Origin: an uncultured Lachnospiraceae bacterium | GTDB lineage: Bacteria > Bacillota > Clostridia > Lachnospirales > Lachnospiraceae | Assembly (NCBI GenBank): GCA_949051815.1 | Contig: CARQVR010000001.1 | Span: forward strand, 1-64,000 | DNA length: 64,000 nt | Reading direction: 5' to 3' | Part shown: positions 47,487 to 55,772 of the stretch, piece by piece | Layout of the letters: each line of letters opens with the position of its first letter | How positions within the stretch are numbered: the stretch's first letter is position 1 | Program-made: the position numbers and the translations under genes | The notes under the pieces: generated by a model | Database searches by the model: none | What the model was told of the DNA's origin: nothing | The model's input: the letters and a program-made list of their open reading frames with translations, nothing else

Positions 47487-49103
47487 TTACGGCAACGCTC
47501 TCACCGCCCCGCGTACCTTGAGTACCGCTGAGGCCGCAACGCTCAGCTCATCCACCCCGATCTTCAAAAACCACTCCGTAAGCTCTGTGTCCGCGCCAAG
47601 CTCTCCGCAGATGCCCACCCAGATGCCCGCCTCATGGGCATTCTTCACAGTCATCTCAATCAGCCGCAAAAGCGCCTCGTGATGGGTGTCGCAGATCCCT
47701 TCCAGCTTCTGGTTCTGCCGGTCTACCGCCAGCGTATACTGTGTGAGATCGTTGGTTCCGATACTGAAAAAATCCACTTCCTTCGCCAGTCTGTCGGAAA
47801 TCACAGCCGCCGCCGGTGTCTCGATCATAATACCAAGCTCCGCTTCCCCTGCGGGCTTCCCTTCGCTTGCAAGCTCCTCCTTCACCATCTCCACGATATA
47901 CTTAATCCGCTGTACCTCATCCACAGATACAATCATAGGGAACATGATAGCCAGCTTTCCATGAACGGCCGCGCGGTAAAGCGCCTTAAGCTGGGTAATG
48001 AAGATTTCCTCCCGGTCCAGACAGATGCGGATCGCCCGGTAACCGAGCGCCGGATTTTCCTCCGGTTCCAGTCCGAAATAATCCACCTTCTTATCCGCTC
48101 CGATATCCATTGTGCGGATCACAACCTTTTTCCCTTCCATCTTTTCAAGAACCGCCTTGTAGCTCGCATACTGCTCATCCTCCGACGGAAAAGTCTCTCT
48201 GCCCAGATAGAGGAACTCGCTTCTGAAAAGACCGATTCCTCCGGCGTCCGCCTCGCATGCCGCATCCGCGTCCTCCACATTGCCGATATTTGCGAATATG
48301 TCTATCCGCTTTCCGCTCTTTGTGATATTGTCCTGCCCTTTCAGCTTCTCAAGTGCCTCCAGATCCGCCACCCACTGGTTTTTCCGCACGACCTTCTGAG
48401 ACAGAATCTCTTCCTCCGGCTCCACCACAAACTCACCCTCGAACCCATCCACCACACAGGTTTTTCCGTGCAGCTCATCCGAAAGTTCGATATCCACATT
48501 CACCAATGCCGGCAGATTCATGCTTCTTGCAAGAATCGCAGTATGGGAATTGGCCGATCCTTTCACCGTCACAAATCCCAGGATTTTCTTTTTGTCAAGC
48601 TTAACCGTCTCACTGGGCGTCAGATCCTCCGCCACGATTACCACCGGCTCATCCGAGTTAATCTCCTCCTCCGGCAGATCCAGAAGAATGCGGATCACTC
48701 TCTGGGAGATATCCCTGATATCCGCCGCCCGTCCTCTCATATACTCGTCGTCCATGGATGCAAACAGCTCCGCAAACTGTGTGCCGGCCTGATTTACCGC
48801 ATACACCGCATTGTAACCGCTCTCAATCTCACCTGCGGCCGTTTCCAGATAGTCCTCATCCTCCAAAAGCATCTTATGCACGTCAAAGATAGCGGCATGA
48901 TCCTCGCCCACATTCTGCAGCGCCTCGTCATAGAGTCTTGTAAGCTGCGCCTTCGCCCTGTCCACAGCCTCCAGAAACCGTTCCTTCTCAGCCGCCGCAT
49001 CCGTCACCTTCTGATCCGTCACCTGAATGTCCGATTTTTTATAAAGGTACACCCTTCCTATGGCTATTCCCCTCATCACGCTTTTTCCAACGTATTTATA
49101 CAT
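47487..49103 (-). CDS. ptsI: PTS enzyme I
   Basis: 538 residues. Enzyme I passes phosphate from PEP to HPr. The N-terminal phosphohistidine domain has the active His in KGSANSHTAILARSMNLPAL. The C-terminal PEP-binding barrel shows GIGLFRSEFLYLGRETFPSE, ALGYRAIRICLDREEIF, the DFFSIGTNDLTQYTLAVDR signature and the catalytic Cys in GICGELGAD. About 30 residues shorter than many Firmicute enzymes I (around 570) but all motifs are present. Third position from the operon end, between crr and ptsH. Confidence 0.96.
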   Translation of the reverse strand: MYKYVGKSVMRGIAIGRVYLYKKSDIQVTDQKVTDAAAEKERFLEAVDRAKAQLTRLYDEALQNVGEDHAAIFDVHKMLLEDEDYLETAAGEIESGYNAVYAVNQAGTQFAELFASMDDEYMRGRAADIRDISQRVIRILLDLPEEEINSDEPVVIVAEDLTPSETVKLDKKKILGFVTVKGSANSHTAILARSMNLPALVNVDIELSDELHGKTCVVDGFEGEFVVEPEEEILSQKVVRKNQWVADLEALEKLKGQDNITKSGKRIDIFANIGNVEDADAACEADAGGIGLFRSEFLYLGRETFPSEDEQYASYKAVLEKMEGKKVVIRTMDIGADKKVDYFGLEPEENPALGYRAIRICLDREEIFITQLKALYRAAVHGKLAIMFPMIVSVDEVQRIKYIVEMVKEELASEGKPAGEAELGIMIETPAAAVISDRLAKEVDFFSIGTNDLTQYTLAVDRQNQKLEGICDTHHEALLRLIEMTVKNAHEAGIWVGICGELGADTELTEWFLKIGVDELSVAASAVLKVRGAVRALP

Positions 49104-49134
49104 CCCCGCCTCCGCTAATCCAAATCTTTATTCT

Positions 49135-49632
49135 TTATTTTTTGAGAATCAATACGGCGTCGCCGATCTCCACATCCCGCGCTTCCGCCATCGCAATGTC
49201 CGCAAACTCTTCAGTATTGCAGACAATAACCGGTGTAATGACATCATATCCGGCCGCTTTGATCTGCTCCAGATCGGCCTCCAGAAGCAGATCCCCCTTC
49301 TTAACCTGCTGTCCTTCCTCCGCATGGATGGTAAAATGCTGTCCGTTCAGCTTCACCGTGTCCAATCCGATATGCAAAAGGATCTCCACTCCGTCTGTCG
49401 AAGTAAGCGCCGCCGCGTGTCCGGTAGGAAATACCGTGGTGACCGTGCCGTCCACCGGTGAGAAAAACTGATTTCCCGACGGAATGACTGCCGCCCCCTG
49501 CCCCAGAATCCCTTCCGAAAATGTAGGATCGCTGACCTTGCTCAATGGGACAAGCTTTCCGGCCACCGGCGCAAAGACCGTTATGCCTTCATCTTTCTTT
49601 CCGCTTCCGAAGATACTTTGAAAAAGTCCCAT
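49135..49632 (-). CDS. crr: PTS IIA component, glucose type (Crr-like)
   Basis: 165 residues from the ATG at 49632, AAAGGAG 6 nt upstream. The EIIA(Glc) fold is clear: FAPVAGKLVPLSKVSDPTFS, DGTVTTVFPTGHAAALTST (structural His) and EILLHIGLDTVKLNGQHF (phosphorylated His). It takes phosphate from HPr and gives it to the IIB domain of the downstream transporter. First gene of crr-ptsI-ptsH-IIBC, a self-contained phosphorelay in one operon. A terminator and a RAT-like hairpin lie in its leader. Confidence 0.93.
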   Translation of the reverse strand: MGLFQSIFGSGKKDEGITVFAPVAGKLVPLSKVSDPTFSEGILGQGAAVIPSGNQFFSPVDGTVTTVFPTGHAAALTSTDGVEILLHIGLDTVKLNGQHFTIHAEEGQQVKKGDLLLEADLEQIKAAGYDVITPVIVCNTEEFADIAMAEARDVEIGDAVLILKK

Positions 49633-49650
49633 AACACTCTCCTTTCTAAT

Positions 49651-49678
49651 AAAAAAGCCGGGCAGCCGCGCGCGCCCG
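49651..49678 (-). terminator. Leader terminator of the crr-ptsI-ptsH-IIBC operon
   Basis: On the minus strand CGGGC pairs with GCCCG (49678-49674 and 49663-49659) around a GC-rich loop, followed by six T at 49656-49651. It is 19 nt before the crr ATG and about 130 nt after the operon promoter, so it is a conditional terminator. Confidence 0.7.
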
Positions 49679-49682
49679 ATTC

Positions 49683-49716
49683 TGGTTAAAGCTCCGCGTC
49701 TCCAATCCATAAACCA
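49683..49716 (-). promoter_or_regulatory. RAT-like hairpin preceding the PTS operon terminator
   Basis: TGGTT (minus, 49716-49712) pairs with AACCA (49687-49683) around a GGATTG-containing interior, just upstream of the terminator. Placement and size resemble ribonucleic antiterminators of GlcT/LicT-type proteins. No such antiterminator gene is in this window; the assignment is tentative. Confidence 0.35.
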
Positions 49717-49803
49717 TACGCATGCTATCTTTGCAATATATACAAAACGCGAAAGCCTTTCTTTTTACATTTTTGTTATTTTTTCTCTCGATATATTGCA
49801 ATT

Positions 49804-49832
49804 ACTATAGCATTTTAAACAATTTGTGTCAA
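49804..49832 (-). promoter_or_regulatory. Consensus sigma-A promoter of the PTS operon
   Basis: On the minus strand TTGACA (49832-49827) and TATAGT (49809-49804) are exactly 17 bp apart. Transcription would start near 49797, giving a 165-nt leader with an inverted repeat (TTGCAATATAT/ATATATTGCAA, near 49730 and 49795), the RAT-like hairpin and the terminator. The rest of the 49633-50096 gap is AT-rich and shows no gene. Confidence 0.8.
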
Positions 49833-50096
49833 CAACATAAAATACTTATCGTTGTATTGCCTTTATTATCTTCCTTTTTGTGTCATTTTTTGTGCATTTT
49901 AGACATTTTTCTATTGGACACATTTGTTCGGCAAAGTCAAGAAAATTCTGAAAATTTTTATAAATATTTTTACAAATAAATTTCAGGAAACCTCTTTACA
50001 AATCGGCCAAAAAGACGAAATAATAGATATAGGAAAATATGGAACAAACATATACATGACAAGGATGTCAACTATCATGACAAGGAGGGCTATAAC

Positions 50097-51338
50097 ATGG
50101 GAATCAGTTTAAACGGTTTAAATTCAGGAATGGCGGATACCTACTCCACGCTGCTTGGCGGGATAAGCGGTTCCGACGGCGCCGGGGGAGTGAGTTCTCT
50201 TCTGGGCGATTACGCCGCCATCAAAAACGGCAGCTACGGCAAGATGATGAAATCCTACTATGCGAAGCTTGAAAAGCAGGAGGCAGAGGCATCCGGCGAA
50301 ACCGATCAGAAAAAAGCCGGAAAAATTAAGGACAGCGCGTCCGCTTCCGCAGCGGCGTCTCTCTACAAATCCGCTTCCGCACTCGGCTCTTTGAACTACG
50401 ACGACCGCAGCGAAGAGAACATCGACAAAATCACGGACTCGGTTTCCGCTTTTATCAAGGATTATAACAGCCTGATGAAGAGCGCGGATAAGAGCGACAA
50501 TACCACGGTGCAGAAGCAGGCGGAGTCTTTGTATAACTCCTACTACAGTAATTACAAGCTCTTCGCCAAGGTCGGCATCACCTTAAACTCCGACAAGACA
50601 CTGTCCTTCGACGAGGATTCCATGAAGAAGGCGCTCGCCGACACGGAGCACGGAAACGGCGCTACGGTGAAGACGCTCTTCGGCGGCATCGGCTCTTTTG
50701 CTGACAAAGCGGTCGATAAAGCGAGCAGGATTTACAGAGCTGCCGGTGACGGCGAGTCCGTTACCTCCTCCAAGGCGAAATATGCGGGTGTCGGCTCATC
50801 GACGAGTACCTCCGGCACATCCTCCGCAAAGGATAAAGATAAAAACAAGACCGTGACGGACGCTTCCTCTGCTGACGCTGCCAGTACACTTTACAAGTCC
50901 ATCGAGAAATTGAGTGCCATGAATATCAGCAACAGTAACAAGGAAGAGGTCTACAAGGCGTTCTCCTCCTTCGTGGAAGATTACAATGCGCTGATCAAAA
51001 ACACCGATAAGAGCGCGAACTCCAACGTAGTCAACCAGGCAGGCTACTTAAAGAGCATCGTGAGCGGCAGCAAGAGCGCCTTATCCAGAATCGGCGTTAC
51101 CGTAAACTCCGACAAGACGCTGTCTCTCGACGAGAAAAAGTTTAAGGATGCGGATATGAGCGGCGTCAAAAATCTGTTCAGCGGCGTTTACTCCACCGCA
51201 GAGAAGATGACCGACAGGGTCAACCAGATTTACCGGTATGCGACACAGGGCGATTCTCTTTCGAAGAAGACCTACAACAACGGCGGAAGCGGCGTCAATG
51301 TACCGACCATGGGATCCATGGTGGATGCTGTTCTATAA
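50097..51338 (+). CDS. Protein with two FliD-like C-terminal repeats
   Basis: 413 residues behind a perfect AGGAGG. Two related units (about 82-219 and 258-386) share the pattern FIKDYNSLMKSADKSD or FVEDYNALIKNTDKSA, then VGITLNSDKTLSFDE or IGVTVNSDKTLSLDE, then LFGG or LFSG and a terminal RIYR or QIYR. This pattern matches the C-terminal region of flagellar cap FliD, but the FliD N-terminal domain is absent and no flagellar gene is nearby. Ser/Thr/Lys-rich linkers join the units. No signal peptide. Likely surface or secretion-linked; function unknown. Confidence 0.75.
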   Translation: MGISLNGLNSGMADTYSTLLGGISGSDGAGGVSSLLGDYAAIKNGSYGKMMKSYYAKLEKQEAEASGETDQKKAGKIKDSASASAAASLYKSASALGSLNYDDRSEENIDKITDSVSAFIKDYNSLMKSADKSDNTTVQKQAESLYNSYYSNYKLFAKVGITLNSDKTLSFDEDSMKKALADTEHGNGATVKTLFGGIGSFADKAVDKASRIYRAAGDGESVTSSKAKYAGVGSSTSTSGTSSAKDKDKNKTVTDASSADAASTLYKSIEKLSAMNISNSNKEEVYKAFSSFVEDYNALIKNTDKSANSNVVNQAGYLKSIVSGSKSALSRIGVTVNSDKTLSLDEKKFKDADMSGVKNLFSGVYSTAEKMTDRVNQIYRYATQGDSLSKKTYNNGGSGVNVPTMGSMVDAVL

Positions 51339-51371
51339 CAAATCGGGCGTTACCGTCCGGAGAATACACAA

Positions 51372-51410
51372 AAGGCGGAGCCGGTTAGCAGTTGGTTCCG
51401 CCTTCTTTTT
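51372..51410 (+). terminator. Intrinsic terminator after the FliD-like gene
   Basis: AAGGCGGAGCC (51372-51382) pairs with GGTTCCGCCTT (51394-51404), with one G-U pair, followed by CTTTTT. It ends the FliD-like transcript, 20 bp before the convergent ABC permease gene. Confidence 0.85.
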
Positions 51411-51430
51411 ATACCGTTTTTACAGTCTGC

Positions 51431-53422
51431 TCAGATTCTGATCGTTTCTATGATGTTCTGTTTTTTCAGTGCACCTGTCGAAATCCGCACTGTTCCCCAC
51501 ATGACAAGAACGGATATTATGATCGCTATCACAATTGCCGGCCACGGCATATGAAACCGAATGGGAAACAGCATTTTAACGCAGTGCACCATCATGCAGA
51601 CAATGCACATCCCCGCCGGAAGACCGATAACCAGCGCTTTTCCCGCACAGAGAATACTTTCTATCGCCAGCATCCTCTGTACCGATGCGGACGACATCCC
51701 GACGCTCTGCAGCGCCGCAAACTCTCTCGCTCTCAGTCTGATTTGGAAGCTGACCGTGCATATCACATTCAATACACCGATCAGGCCCAAAATGAAAACA
51801 AAGGTATAGAGGAAAAGAGCTGCGAGAACAATCGCAATATTCATTATTTTTACAAAATCCTGCGCGCCATACACTCTGCTCGTATAACCAGCTTCCTCAT
51901 AGTCCATACCGTATTGCGGAAAACAACTTTCCAACACCGCACGGGCATACTCCATAAATCCGGCTTCATCTTCGGGAGCCGCCATCCAGTTATAGCCCCG
52001 CACCGATATTCCCTCAGCAGGAACAACAAGCCGGATGGGATTTGTATGCGGATACATCAGCTGCTCGGGAATTTCCGCCGCCGTCAACACACCGTCAATC
52101 ATGATCCGTTCCGGACTTCCGTCTGCCTTCTCCAAATGCAGCGTGCGTGCCGTCATTGACACGGGTGCAATATGCCGTTCGATTCCGTTATCGTTATAAG
52201 CATAATCATTCAACAGTATCGTCCCGCCACAGGCGATGCCTGCCTGCGCACACAGCTCGCTGTAATGCTGATCATCCACAATAATTCTTTCCACTTCCAG
52301 AGCGATTTCCGACTGTTCCCCTCCGTCCCCATCAGCTAAAGCCCGTCGCATGTCTTCGGTGATATCCTGCGGCGTGAGAATCGCGGTATACGTGGAATAG
52401 TCCTGCCCGCTTCCATAAACTTCCGTGCCGTCATACGCCCTGAGCCGATCCGTGATTTCTCCGGCCGTCCCGCCGTCAATCGGATAGGCACATATCTGCT
52501 GTCTCCGCCCGGTTTCCGGATGTACGCTGTTTTTGAATTTGGCCGTATAATCCGCAATCACGGTATATCCGTAATCCCTGTAAATATAATTCTGTATGCC
52601 GTCGGCAATTCCCTGTAATCCACTCATCGCTATAAACAGCATAATGCTGATGGAAAATGCCGTGACCGCCGAGTGCATCCGCTTACGCTGCGATGACACA
52701 TTTTTACACGCCAATTGATATTCGATCTTTCTTTTCCCGTCCACGGCAATTTTCGTGCGCTTATACCCAGACGTATCCGTTTCACCGCCGTTTCGCAGAC
52801 AGTCCAGAGCGGAAATCCGCATCGCTTTCCCGGCCGGAATCATAGCAGCCCCAAAAACTGTCCCCAGTGAAGTCACGGCCGATATGATCAGCGCGGCAGG
52901 CGAAAAAACAAAAGAAAGGCGAAAACTGCCCTGCTTCATCATAGAGCGTACCAGTACATTCAGGTCTTCTACATAAAGATTCACGACCCCAATGCCGGCA
53001 AAACTGAGCAAGTATCCTGTCAAAATACCTGCGGGGATCGAAAAAACACAGAGCAGAATACATTCATACATGATCGTTTTGCGGATCTGCTCCCCGGTTG
53101 CCCCCACACATTTCAAAGTGCCAAACTGCGCGACTCGTTCATTTGCACTCATGCGGAATATGTTCGAAATCACAATCACAGACATCGCCATGATCAGCGC
53201 CGCTAAAACCGCGGCAGGAACGAGCAGCAGCACAGTACAGGCATTGCCATACACACCGTAATCTTCGCCCAAAAATCCCGCCAGCATGGCGCTGCCGCTC
53301 GCCACAAAATTAACTATCGCCGTAAGCAGGGAAGAGGACAGTACAATTGCCACGGCCGTGATCACAGTTCTGCTCTTCTTTCTTTTAAGCTGCTTTAAGG
53401 CAAACGAAAATAAGATGTTCAT
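51431..53422 (-). CDS. FtsX-type ABC transporter permease
   Basis: 663 residues. About eight to ten membrane helices with two FtsX domains: LLTAIVNF near the start, VAQFGTLKCVGATGEQIRKT (about 100), and EFAALQSVGMSSASVQRML near 580. A large extracytoplasmic domain of about 220 residues lies in the middle (310-530). The layout matches BceB/MacB-like permeases that expel or sense antimicrobial peptides. It overlaps the ATPase gene by an ATGA, showing coupling, and a two-component system is encoded directly upstream. Confidence 0.9.
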   Translation of the reverse strand: MNILFSFALKQLKRKKSRTVITAVAIVLSSSLLTAIVNFVASGSAMLAGFLGEDYGVYGNACTVLLLVPAAVLAALIMAMSVIVISNIFRMSANERVAQFGTLKCVGATGEQIRKTIMYECILLCVFSIPAGILTGYLLSFAGIGVVNLYVEDLNVLVRSMMKQGSFRLSFVFSPAALIISAVTSLGTVFGAAMIPAGKAMRISALDCLRNGGETDTSGYKRTKIAVDGKRKIEYQLACKNVSSQRKRMHSAVTAFSISIMLFIAMSGLQGIADGIQNYIYRDYGYTVIADYTAKFKNSVHPETGRRQQICAYPIDGGTAGEITDRLRAYDGTEVYGSGQDYSTYTAILTPQDITEDMRRALADGDGGEQSEIALEVERIIVDDQHYSELCAQAGIACGGTILLNDYAYNDNGIERHIAPVSMTARTLHLEKADGSPERIMIDGVLTAAEIPEQLMYPHTNPIRLVVPAEGISVRGYNWMAAPEDEAGFMEYARAVLESCFPQYGMDYEEAGYTSRVYGAQDFVKIMNIAIVLAALFLYTFVFILGLIGVLNVICTVSFQIRLRAREFAALQSVGMSSASVQRMLAIESILCAGKALVIGLPAGMCIVCMMVHCVKMLFPIRFHMPWPAIVIAIIISVLVMWGTVRISTGALKKQNIIETIRI

Positions 53423-54102
53423 ACGCGCATCACCTCATCCCTGATGATCCGCCCGTCGCTGATCGTAAGAATCCTATCCGCCCGCAGAGCGATTTTCTCG
53501 TCATGTGTAATCATAATCAGCGTCTGATTTGCTCTTCGGTTAGCTGCCATAAGAAGCTCGATAATTTCCCTGCCCGCCTTACTGTCCAGATTCCCGGTCG
53601 GCTCGTCTGCCAGAATAAATGCCGGGTCGTTAATGAGCGCCCTTCCTACGGACACACGCTGCTGCTGCCCGCCGGACAATTCTCCCGGAAGGTGCTCTCT
53701 GCGATGGGACAGTCCGATCATTTCCACAATTCCTGACAATTTCTGCCCATCCGGCTTTCGATTGTCCAGGAGCCAGGGAAGCATGATGTTCTCATCTACG
53801 GTCAGATTCGGCAGCAGATTATAAAATTGATAGACAATGCCGATATTCCTGCGCCTGAAAATCGCCAGAGCACTTTCGCTCATGTCAAAAATGGATTTGC
53901 CGTCAACAATGACATTTCCCGATGTAGGACGGTCTATCCCGCCCATTAAATTCATGAGTGTGGATTTTCCTGAGCCTGACGCGCCTACAATGGCGACAAA
54001 TTCTCCCTTCCTCACCCGAAAACTGACATGATCCAAGGCAGCGACCCGGTTATCGCCACTTCCATATATCTTTGTCAGTTCATTTACTTCTAAAAGCGTC
54101 AT
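53419..54102 (-). CDS. ABC transporter ATP-binding protein (MacB/BceA-like)
   Basis: 227 residues from the ATG at 54102 (MTLLEVNELTKIYGSGDNRV), GGGAGG upstream. Walker A GASGSGKST, Q-loop YQFYNLLPNLTVDENIMLPW, signature LSGGQQQRVS, Walker B FILADEPTGNLD and the switch His in MITHDEKIA are all present. It powers the FtsX permease encoded next. Members of this group (LolD/BceA/MacB) commonly confer bacitracin or lantibiotic resistance; the substrate here is unknown. Confidence 0.94.
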   Translation of the reverse strand: MTLLEVNELTKIYGSGDNRVAALDHVSFRVRKGEFVAIVGASGSGKSTLMNLMGGIDRPTSGNVIVDGKSIFDMSESALAIFRRRNIGIVYQFYNLLPNLTVDENIMLPWLLDNRKPDGQKLSGIVEMIGLSHRREHLPGELSGGQQQRVSVGRALINDPAFILADEPTGNLDSKAGREIIELLMAANRRANQTLIMITHDEKIALRADRILTISDGRIIRDEVMRV

Positions 54103-54164
54103 ACGATACCTCCCTTTTCTTATCTTATCCAATACTATATATAAGAAAAGTGACTCTCCGGTGA

Positions 54165-54989
54165 CTATTTATAAAACTTCATGAGAAATGTTGCCCCAGC
54201 TCCATTCCCGCCGGGCAAAACCTCTATATCCCCATTTTGCGCCCGCATGATGGAAAGAGCAAGCGGCAGTCCGATTCCGTAGCCGTTTTCCTTTTTCGAG
54301 CTTTCAAATCTGTGAAACAGACCGGCAATCTGTTCCTTCTTCATCCCTTCTCCCGCGTCTGTGACCGATATCCATCCATAAAGCGGATTTTCACCGCAGT
54401 CTACCATGATTTCCCTGTTTTCCACGGAACATTCCGAGGCATTTTTTAAAAGATTGATCATTGCCTCCGCAGTCCACTTTTTGTCACAATACAGGGACAG
54501 ATCATGCTCCAGACGAATGGTCTGGTTTCTGATATCCAATATAATTTCTATGGACTTAAGAGCCTCTCCCAGCAGACTGCTGACTGTTATTTCTTCTCTT
54601 TTTAAATTCGTAACGGACGAGTCAAGCTTAGCCATCTTTAACAGAGCGGTAACCAGCCATTCCATATGACGGATTTCCTTTTTCATGTTTAGCAGAAATT
54701 CCTGCTGCGTCTTTTCAGGCGCGTCCACCATCAGCTCCGTCATGAGAAGAATAGAGGAAATCGGCGTTTTTAGCTGATGGGATATATCGGACAAATATTC
54801 CGTCAATAATGCCTTCTCTTTTACCAAAACATTTCTTTGTTCCTGTCCGGCATGTGTTAACGTGTAAATATCATTTTTCAACATGCTTAGCGCGCCTTCC
54901 CTGTGATCACGCGGATCAAAGGGCTGCCCGTCAAGCGCCCTTCGAATCCCCTCGGAAAGTGACGTCAGTTCCTTTTTACTGATCCACAC
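54165..54989 (-). CDS. Sensor histidine kinase without visible membrane segment
   Basis: About 274 residues if the GTG at 54989 is used; the frame is open to 55043, which would overlap the regulator by 68 bp. The dimerisation domain has the phospho-His in LSDISHQLKTPISSI, and the ATPase domain has MINLLKNASECSVENREIMV, VTDAGEGMKKEQ and GIGLPLAL. The N-terminal part starts at a HAMP-like stretch (LTSLSEGIRRALDGQPFD) and lacks the two membrane helices usual in this kinase type. It is either a cytoplasmic sensor or 5'-truncated. Partner of the regulator encoded just upstream. Confidence 0.85.
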   Translation of the reverse strand: MWISKKELTSLSEGIRRALDGQPFDPRDHREGALSMLKNDIYTLTHAGQEQRNVLVKEKALLTEYLSDISHQLKTPISSILLMTELMVDAPEKTQQEFLLNMKKEIRHMEWLVTALLKMAKLDSSVTNLKREEITVSSLLGEALKSIEIILDIRNQTIRLEHDLSLYCDKKWTAEAMINLLKNASECSVENREIMVDCGENPLYGWISVTDAGEGMKKEQIAGLFHRFESSKKENGYGIGLPLALSIMRAQNGDIEVLPGGNGAGATFLMKFYK

Positions 54990-55629
54990 GATACCCGATC
55001 CCCCTGACTGTTGTAATGTTAACCGCATCTCCCAATTTTTCACGCAGCCGTTTCACATATACGGTTAGCGTATTATCCTCGACAAAGTTACCGCTTATAT
55101 CCCATATGCGCTCAAGAATCTGTTCCCTCTTTAAAAGCACGGACTGATTTTGTGCAAAAATAAGCAGCAACCGGTACTCTAAAGCCGTCAGGCTGATCAC
55201 CTGATCCCTGATCCAGACTCTGCCGGCCTCAACGTCGATGACCGCCTCCCCGAGCTTTAGAATTTCACTGTTTCCCTTTTCATGCAGCGCCTTTTTAATC
55301 CGCGCCAGCAGTTCCCGCATCCGAAACGGTTTCGTGATGTAATCCGCCGCACCGTCATCCAGAGATCTCACGATTTCGTCCTCATCATCCACAACAGTCA
55401 GATAGATGACCGGCGTATGATACCGCTTTAATTCGCCTGCAGTCTCTCTGCCACAGCCGTCGGGAAGCTGGAGATCAAGAAGCGCAAGGTCATACGGATG
55501 CGCGGCAGTTTTTGCAGCCGCATCAGCAAGATCTCTGCAATGTGTCACACAATAACCCTCTTTTTCCAAGGCATACGTGAGCCCCGCCGATAGAGAAATA
55601 TCATCCTCAACCAGTAAAATATCCGCCAT
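54976..55629 (-). CDS. OmpR-family response regulator
   Basis: 217 residues from the ATG at 55629 (MADILLVEDDISLSAGLTYA); an ATG four codons earlier is possible. The receiver has the acidic pair VEDD, phospho-Asp in LALLDLQLPDGCGRE, Thr in IYLTVVDDED and Lys in DYITKPFRMREL. The C-terminal winged helix (about 125-217) ends in NITTVRGIGYRVDQ. It should control the ABC exporter encoded downstream, as in BceRS-BceAB modules. Its stop overlaps the kinase gene. Confidence 0.94.
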   Translation of the reverse strand: MADILLVEDDISLSAGLTYALEKEGYCVTHCRDLADAAAKTAAHPYDLALLDLQLPDGCGRETAGELKRYHTPVIYLTVVDDEDEIVRSLDDGAADYITKPFRMRELLARIKKALHEKGNSEILKLGEAVIDVEAGRVWIRDQVISLTALEYRLLLIFAQNQSVLLKREQILERIWDISGNFVEDNTLTVYVKRLREKLGDAVNITTVRGIGYRVDQ

Positions 55630-55772
55630 AGAAACAGCCATACCCTTTCATGAATTTATGCCGCTTTCCGGCTCTTCAACAATTCTGCGCGAGATGCCCA
55701 TACGCGCAGGAAACGGCACAACCCGCAGGCTGCACCGTTTCGAAAACTTTAATGCTTCTTTATTCTCCGATT

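Noticed and set aside
47634..49118. Long plus-strand open frame opposite ptsI
   Set aside because: His/Arg-rich reverse reading of a well-supported ptsI gene.
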